A stretch of DNA of 64,000 nt, from positions 244,001-308,000 of the forward strand of contig JAXIVH010000144.1 of NCBI GenBank assembly GCA_036785325.1. The letters run 5' to 3'. The notes beneath the pieces are model-generated. The model ran no database searches. It was not told the DNA's origin and saw only the letters and a program-made list of their open reading frames with translations. Origin of the DNA: Urophycis tenuis. Taxonomy: Eukaryota; Chordata; Actinopteri; Gadiformes; Phycidae. A program made the position numbers and the translations under genes. Below are positions 59,696 through 64,000 of this stretch, in pieces; within the stretch, counting starts at the first letter, position 1, and each line of letters starts with the position of its first letter.

Positions 59696-59703
59696 CGCAC
59701 ACA
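59637..59703. repeat. (CA)n microsatellite
   Basis: About 30 CA units with CG interruptions at both ends. Confidence 0.95.
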
Positions 59704-59754
59704 GCTGCCTCCCCCCTTCTCTAGCTATGTTGTGAAATGTGATGCAAAACATAT

Positions 59755-61860
59755 CAGAATCAGAATCAGAATCAAGTTTATTGCCAAGTAGGTTTACACC
59801 TACAAGGAATTCGACTTGGTGCAATTGGTGCAAGGGAAAAAACAGTATTAAAAATATAAGTAAGTAAAAAAGTAAAATAACTATAATAAATATATATATA
59901 CAATGTACAATGAATATGAGTATGATTATGAATATGGAATACAGAGCAGTGGTGCATGCAGAGGAAAATGGAAAAATGGTGGACCCGAATGAGTGCACAC
60001 TGTACACACTGTGCGTTAATGTAACGCAGACGATCTGAAGATGCCACGTTAATGTAGCATGTAGGTCTGTGTGGGGGGAGGGAGAGAGTCAGTGTCAGGG
60101 GGGGCTCCGGGCCCTGTTGACAAGGCTAGTGGCAGACGGGGAAAAACTGTTCTAATGCCGTGAGGTTTTGGTCCTGATGGACCGCAGCCTCCTGCCAGAG
60201 GGGAGTGATGCAAAGAGATGGTGACCGGGGTGGGAGGGGTCGGCCATAATCTTACCTGCACGCCTCAGGGTCCTGGAGGTGTACAGGTCCTGGAGCGACG
60301 GCAGATTGCAGCCAATCACCTTCTCTGCAGACCGAATGATGCGCTGCAGTCTGCCCTTGTCCTTGGCGGTGGCAGCAGCGAACCAGATGGTGATGGAGGA
60401 GGTGAGGATGGACTCAATGATGGAGGAGTAGAAGTGCACCATCATTGTCCTGGGCAGGTTGAATTTCTTCAGCTGCCTAAGGAAGTACATCCTCTGCTGG
60501 GCTTTCTTGATGAGGGAGCTGATGTTCAGCTCCCACTTGAGATCCTGGGAGATGACAGTTCCCAGGAAGCGGAAAGACTCCACAGTGTCAATTGTGTAGT
60601 CGCAGAAGGTGATGGGGGCAGGTGAGGCTGAGTACTTCCTGAAGTCCACAACCATCTCCACTGTCTTTAGAGCGTTGAGCTCTAGGTTATTCCGGCTGCA
60701 CCATGTCACCAGATGGTCTACCTCCCACCTGTAGTCAGACTCATCACCATCAGAAATGAGTCCAATGAGGGTGGTGTCATCCGCAAACTTCAGAAGCTTG
60801 ACGGACTGGTGACTGGAGGTGCAGCTGTTTGTGTACAGGGAGAAGAGCAGAGGAGAAAGAACACAGCCCTGGGGGGAACCGGTGCTGATGGTCTGTGAGT
60901 CGGAGATGCATTTTCCCAGCTTCACATGCTGCTTCCTGTCAGACAGGAAGTCTGTAATCCACCTGCAGGTGGAGTCAGGCACACTAAGCTGGGAGAGCTT
61001 CTCCTGAAGCAGAGCCGGGATGATGGTGTTGAAAGCAGAGCTGAAATCCACAAACAGGATCCTGGCGTAGGTTCCTGCGGAGTCCAGGTGCTGGAGGATG
61101 AAGTGGAAGGCCAAGTTGACTGCATCGTCTACAGACCTGTTGGCTCTGTAGGCAAACTGCAGGGGGTCCAGGAGGGGGTCGGTGATGCCTTTCAGGTGTG
61201 AGAGCACAAGGCGCTCAAAGGACTTCATAACCACAGAGGTCAGGGCGACGGGTCTGAAGTCGTTAAGTCCTGTGGTCCTTGGCTTCTTGGGGACAGGAAT
61301 TATGGTAGAGGTCTTGAAGCAGGCTGGCACGTGACATGTCTCCAGTGAGGCATTGAAAATGTCTGTGAACACTGGAGACAGCTGATCAGCGCAGTGCTTC
61401 AAGGTGGATGGGGAGACAGAATCCGGTCCAGCAGCTTTCCGGGGGTTCTGTCTCCTGAAGAGTTTGTTGACGTCCCTCTCATGGATGGAAAGAGTCGTCA
61501 CTGAGGTGGGTGGGGGGGTCGAGGGGGGGACCTTTAAGTTTGGCATTGGTGGAGGTGCCCAGGCCCCCACTGAGGTGGGGGAGGTGATAAGCTGGAGCTG
61601 TTGGGAGGTGTCATGGGGGATGGTTGCAGGACTGTCCCTTTGTCTTTCAAAGCGGCAGTAGAACTCGTTCAGGTCATTGGCCAGACGATGGTCTTTGATG
61701 GAGTGGGGGGCTTTAGGCTTGTAGTTGGTGATTTGCCTAAGCCCTTTCCAGACAAATGCAGAGTCGTTGGCTGAGAAGTGGTGTTGGAGCTTCTCAGAGT
61801 ACAGTCGTTTAGCCTCTTTCACCGCCATGCCAAACTTGTACTTTTGTACTACGGTCTGTT
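59755..61860 (-). mobile_element. L2/Maui-like LINE, 5'-truncated, with open RT frame
   Basis: 3' end has a TCAGAA tandem tail at 59,755-59,775. The coding frame 60152-61828 is open throughout. The 5' endonuclease is absent. Confidence 0.88.
60152..61828 (-). CDS. LINE reverse transcriptase, open 558-aa frame (L2 clade)
   Basis: Domain order: linker (EAKRLYSEKLQHHFSANDSA, NPRKAAGPDSVSPSTLKHCA), RT (LNDFRPVALTSVVMKSFERL, FAYRANRSVDDAVNLAFHFI, RILFVDFSSAFNTIIPALLQ, STGSPQGCVLSPLLFSLYTN, LLKFADDTTLIGLISDGDES with catalytic FADD), thumb (FRFLGTVISQDLKWELNISS, KAQQRMYFLRQLKKFNLPRT) and C-terminal SLPSGRRLRSIRTKTSRH. No stop or frameshift over 1.67 kb, so the insertion is young compared with its neighbours. 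It lacks the endonuclease, so it is not autonomous. Confidence 0.85.
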   Translation of the reverse strand: MAVKEAKRLYSEKLQHHFSANDSAFVWKGLRQITNYKPKAPHSIKDHRLANDLNEFYCRFERQRDSPATIPHDTSQQLQLITSPTSVGAWAPPPMPNLKVPPSTPPPTSVTTLSIHERDVNKLFRRQNPRKAAGPDSVSPSTLKHCADQLSPVFTDIFNASLETCHVPACFKTSTIIPVPKKPRTTGLNDFRPVALTSVVMKSFERLVLSHLKGITDPLLDPLQFAYRANRSVDDAVNLAFHFILQHLDSAGTYARILFVDFSSAFNTIIPALLQEKLSQLSVPDSTCRWITDFLSDRKQHVKLGKCISDSQTISTGSPQGCVLSPLLFSLYTNSCTSSHQSVKLLKFADDTTLIGLISDGDESDYRWEVDHLVTWCSRNNLELNALKTVEMVVDFRKYSASPAPITFCDYTIDTVESFRFLGTVISQDLKWELNISSLIKKAQQRMYFLRQLKKFNLPRTMMVHFYSSIIESILTSSITIWFAAATAKDKGRLQRIIRSAEKVIGCNLPSLQDLYTSRTLRRAGKIMADPSHPGHHLFASLPSGRRLRSIRTKTSRH

Positions 61861-61975
61861 TCAGGGCCTGTCTCTTTTATGTAAATGAGCTACACCAGAC
61901 CACGCCCACCTCTCTGCGAGGGGCTGAGGCTGGGCTCCGTAGCCATGTGCTAATGTTTACAGACTGACTCGGCCA

Positions 61976-63061
61976 ATGGCTGGCAGAAACTCTGTGGTTC
62001 AACCTAGAGTCCTTTAGAGAGACTCTAGTCTCGTCTAGTCTAGTCTAGTTACTCTAGTCTCTCTAAAGGACTCTAGTTCAACCCTACCAGTTTGAGCTTG
62101 AATCTGACCCAGAGGGAGAGACGCCGGCTGAAATTCTTACTCTGCGGCTGCAGCAGGAGGTTTCTGAATGGTAAGTTACATATATCATGCGACTTTATAT
62201 ATTTAATTTTTTACGTTCTATTACACTGTTACTTACATGTTAGCTCCTGCTAACGGTTACGTCTTCGCTGTATCTTTGTTACTTCAAGCTTTTTTGGTGA
62301 ATGAGCAATTTTGTAAATAGTGTAGTAACATTATGCTTATCTCTCTTGACTGTATTCTTGCTATCTACGGATAAATGTATAATGTAGAAACTAGTAGGCT
62401 ATCAAACGATGCTTGCATAGTAGGCCTAACCTAAATTCTATATTTTGCAAAGTTTGTGATAGTTTTAGCAGAGGTGTTTCATCGTAACAGCGCCCTGACG
62501 TTTGTTGTTCTAGGTCTTTAGGATTTACTTTTGTATTTCAGCATAAATATGTCTGTCTGTATCAGTAATGTGTCATTCTGGTAGAAAATCGAGGCGGTGT
62601 AATGTTGATTAAAATGCCACTGTTCTCCATCTCAACATTATTCAAATGTCACAAGTTTTATGCACTTGACATGGTTAGGAAAATCTTACTTCTTATCCAA
62701 CTACGCTTGTGTAGTTGCATTCAAGTGAAATTCTAACTCATTTTCTTTTGACAGGTGTTTGTGTGGAAACTGCAACACCATGCCCACAGAGCAGGAAAAT
62801 GTCTGCTGTCTTGAGATAGCACAGGTAGTATCTACATATTCAAAGTGAAAACTAGTCTGTCTTGATTATGGTTTATTTCATACTTATGAAACACAATGGC
62901 ATTTAATGTTTGCAGTACCTTGTTTGCAGGAGGTTGAGGGGAACCTGAAATGCATGGTGGACCATCCTGGATTGGAGCCTGTATGCCTCAATGTATACTC
63001 GCTCCAGAATGCAAGCCAAATTTACAGGGCACAGTGTAGACACTTTTTAAACATTTATTGA
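61976..63061 (+). pseudogene. P2RX7-C-terminus-like (cysteine-rich) gene, three exons, exon 1 broken by a MITE
   Basis: Exons 61976-62170, 62755-62824 and 62930-63061 join with consistent phases once a 79-bp insertion (62005-62083: 71-bp MITE plus duplicated site) is discounted. The start reads MAGRNSVVQPYQFELESDP, exon 2 gives CLCGNCNTMPTEQENVCC, and exon 3 gives DHPGLEPVCLNVYSLQNAS. Cys spacing (CxCGNCxxMPTExExVCC, then DHPG..xVCLNV) is that of the zinc-binding cytoplasmic ballast domain of the P2X7 receptor, which is common as stand-alone ORFs in fish. The domain ends early at a TGA (63059-63061) after YRAQCRHFLNIY, so the usual C-terminal half is absent or in undetected exons. As it stands, the MITE brings a stop 13 codons after the ATG. 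Confidence 0.6.
62005..62075. mobile_element. 71-bp hAT-like micro-MITE with 8-bp TSD
   Basis: The insert begins TAGAGTCCTTTAGAGAGACT and ends with its inverse complement, leaving a short CTAGT-rich centre. It is flanked by perfect 8-bp direct repeats GTTCAACC at 61997-62004 and 62076-62083. Removing one repeat and the insert restores an open reading frame, which supports a genuine insertion. Confidence 0.8.
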
Positions 63062-63402
63062 CATTGCATTACTAACAAATAAGTTATAACTGTGCTAATC
63101 AAAACACAGTAGCATAACAAAATAATAGATATATAGATGTGTATAGACAAGAAAAAAATGTACAACTCAACACATTAAATGTTCAACGCAACGAAGCTTC
63201 TGGTGGGAGTAGGGGCAGGAGGAAACATGTCAGCCCGATGGGATGGATGGCAGGCCAGTGTTAAGCAGGTTGATGGGTACCACGCAGGTGTAGACTCAGG
63301 GATGGAGAATCTGTCGAAACACAGAGAGTGTGTGAAAATAGTTTAGTGGTAGTAGAGGGGAGGAGACGAGAGGAGGGATAGTGCTCTTAGTAGCCATATG
63401 TT

Positions 63403-63829
63403 TTAGCAGGCAATCCATAAAAATAAAATGGGATACAAAACAAAAAAGTAATTGCTATATCTTGTCCAATTGCTTGAAGTCGTTACAGGTACCTTGCATA
63501 TCACTCTTTTGTGAGCTGGTGTTGGGGCTGTCTGGGACGCAGAATCCGGGTCGTCATCCCAGCTTGTGTGGTCCTTCGAATCCAAACGGAGTTTCCTGAT
63601 GCCACAGGTCACTACGTGGGATTCAAACAGCTGCTTGATTGAAGCGGGACACATAACCAGCAATGACCTCCTCCTTGTCTGGCCACTCAAACTGTGCAGC
63701 AAGGTCTTCAGGAACAGGGATTGCCAGGACTGCATCAGTGTAGGGTGCCGGGTCCATAAACACCTTCTCGAAGATGAGGTCCATCATGTCCACTACATAC
63801 CCTGTTTTATACAAGAAATGCACAGACAT
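63403..63829 (-). pseudogene. Unrecognised ORF fragments, probably transposon-derived
   Basis: Two overlapping minus-strand frames read as one protein broken by a frameshift near 63,640. The upstream part is KTGYVVDMMDLIFEKVFMDP, then PVPEDLAAQFEWPDKEEVIA; the downstream part is QLFESHVVTCGIRKLRLDSK with an acidic DDDPDSASQ stretch. The pattern resembles C-termini of transposon-associated proteins in fish, but I cannot name the family. It lies about 340 bp downstream of the P2RX7-like gene on the opposite strand. Confidence 0.3.
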
Positions 63830-64000
63830 TGTTTATTGTCTTTATTGTCTTTTTTCAGAGACTGAAAGTGATTTGCTCATTACACTATCTAATTTATTAT
63901 TTTTCATAAGGTTTTTGTGTGTGTGTGTGTGTATTACTTTATACAGTTATTTATTGTTGAAATGTTTATAGTTTGTAAGTGCAACAAGTAAAAAGAAATC

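Overview
This is a eukaryotic genomic window, almost certainly from a teleost fish. The evidence is two vertebrate genes with GT-AG introns, three vertebrate-type tRNA genes, and a transposon load typical of teleosts (Rex3/RTE-like, L2/Maui-like and L1 LINEs, several hAT elements with 8-bp target duplications, a Penelope-like element). Dinucleotide microsatellites and minisatellites are dense. I cannot name the species.

Layout: 1-12,010 is a transposon graveyard: an RTE element split by a hAT; an L1 tail facing an L2 element; a hAT carrying a nested MITE; a CR1/L2-type LINE; a broken L2 LINE. 12,011-40,320 holds a complete kinesin-associated protein 3 gene (kifap3) on the minus strand. I could assemble it as 20 coding exons with consistent phases (2,337 nt, 778 codons plus stop). 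Its introns are swollen by minisatellites, and intron 12 (about 16 kb) contains an L1 that itself contains a hAT that contains a further LINE and a MITE. 41,011-45,840 holds a complete phosducin gene (pdc, 5 coding exons, 237 codons plus stop), also minus strand and immediately upstream of kifap3. 46,079-46,392 is the terminal exon of an unrecognised minus-strand gene. 48,676-55,135 has a foldback MITE, tRNA-Val, a Penelope-like element nested in a LINE, tRNA-Gly, a long-TIR element and tRNA-Asp. 55,262-61,860 has two large LINEs, one flanked by 250-bp inverted MITE arms. 61,976-63,061 is a small three-exon gene encoding a P2RX7-C-terminus-like cysteine-rich domain, broken by a 71-bp MITE.

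How it fits together: Kifap3 is the armadillo-repeat cargo/adaptor subunit of heterotrimeric kinesin-2 (ciliary and photoreceptor transport). Phosducin binds transducin beta-gamma in photoreceptors. The two lie head-to-tail with about 690 bp between coding regions. The most striking signal is how the repeats relate to splicing. Several minisatellites in kifap3 and pdc contain or start exactly at a splice site, so introns carry arrays of decoy donors or acceptors. Five consecutive kifap3 3' splice sites are preceded by UG repeats, and three introns have CA repeats at the donor side and UG repeats at the acceptor side. Hammerhead-ribozyme cores sit in the inverted flanks of the Penelope-like element and in a solo 131-bp insertion elsewhere. 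A family of ultrashort palindromic insertions (71 and 21 bp) with 8-bp target duplications is seen twice.

Limits: families were recognised by eye. No alignment, folding or database search was run.
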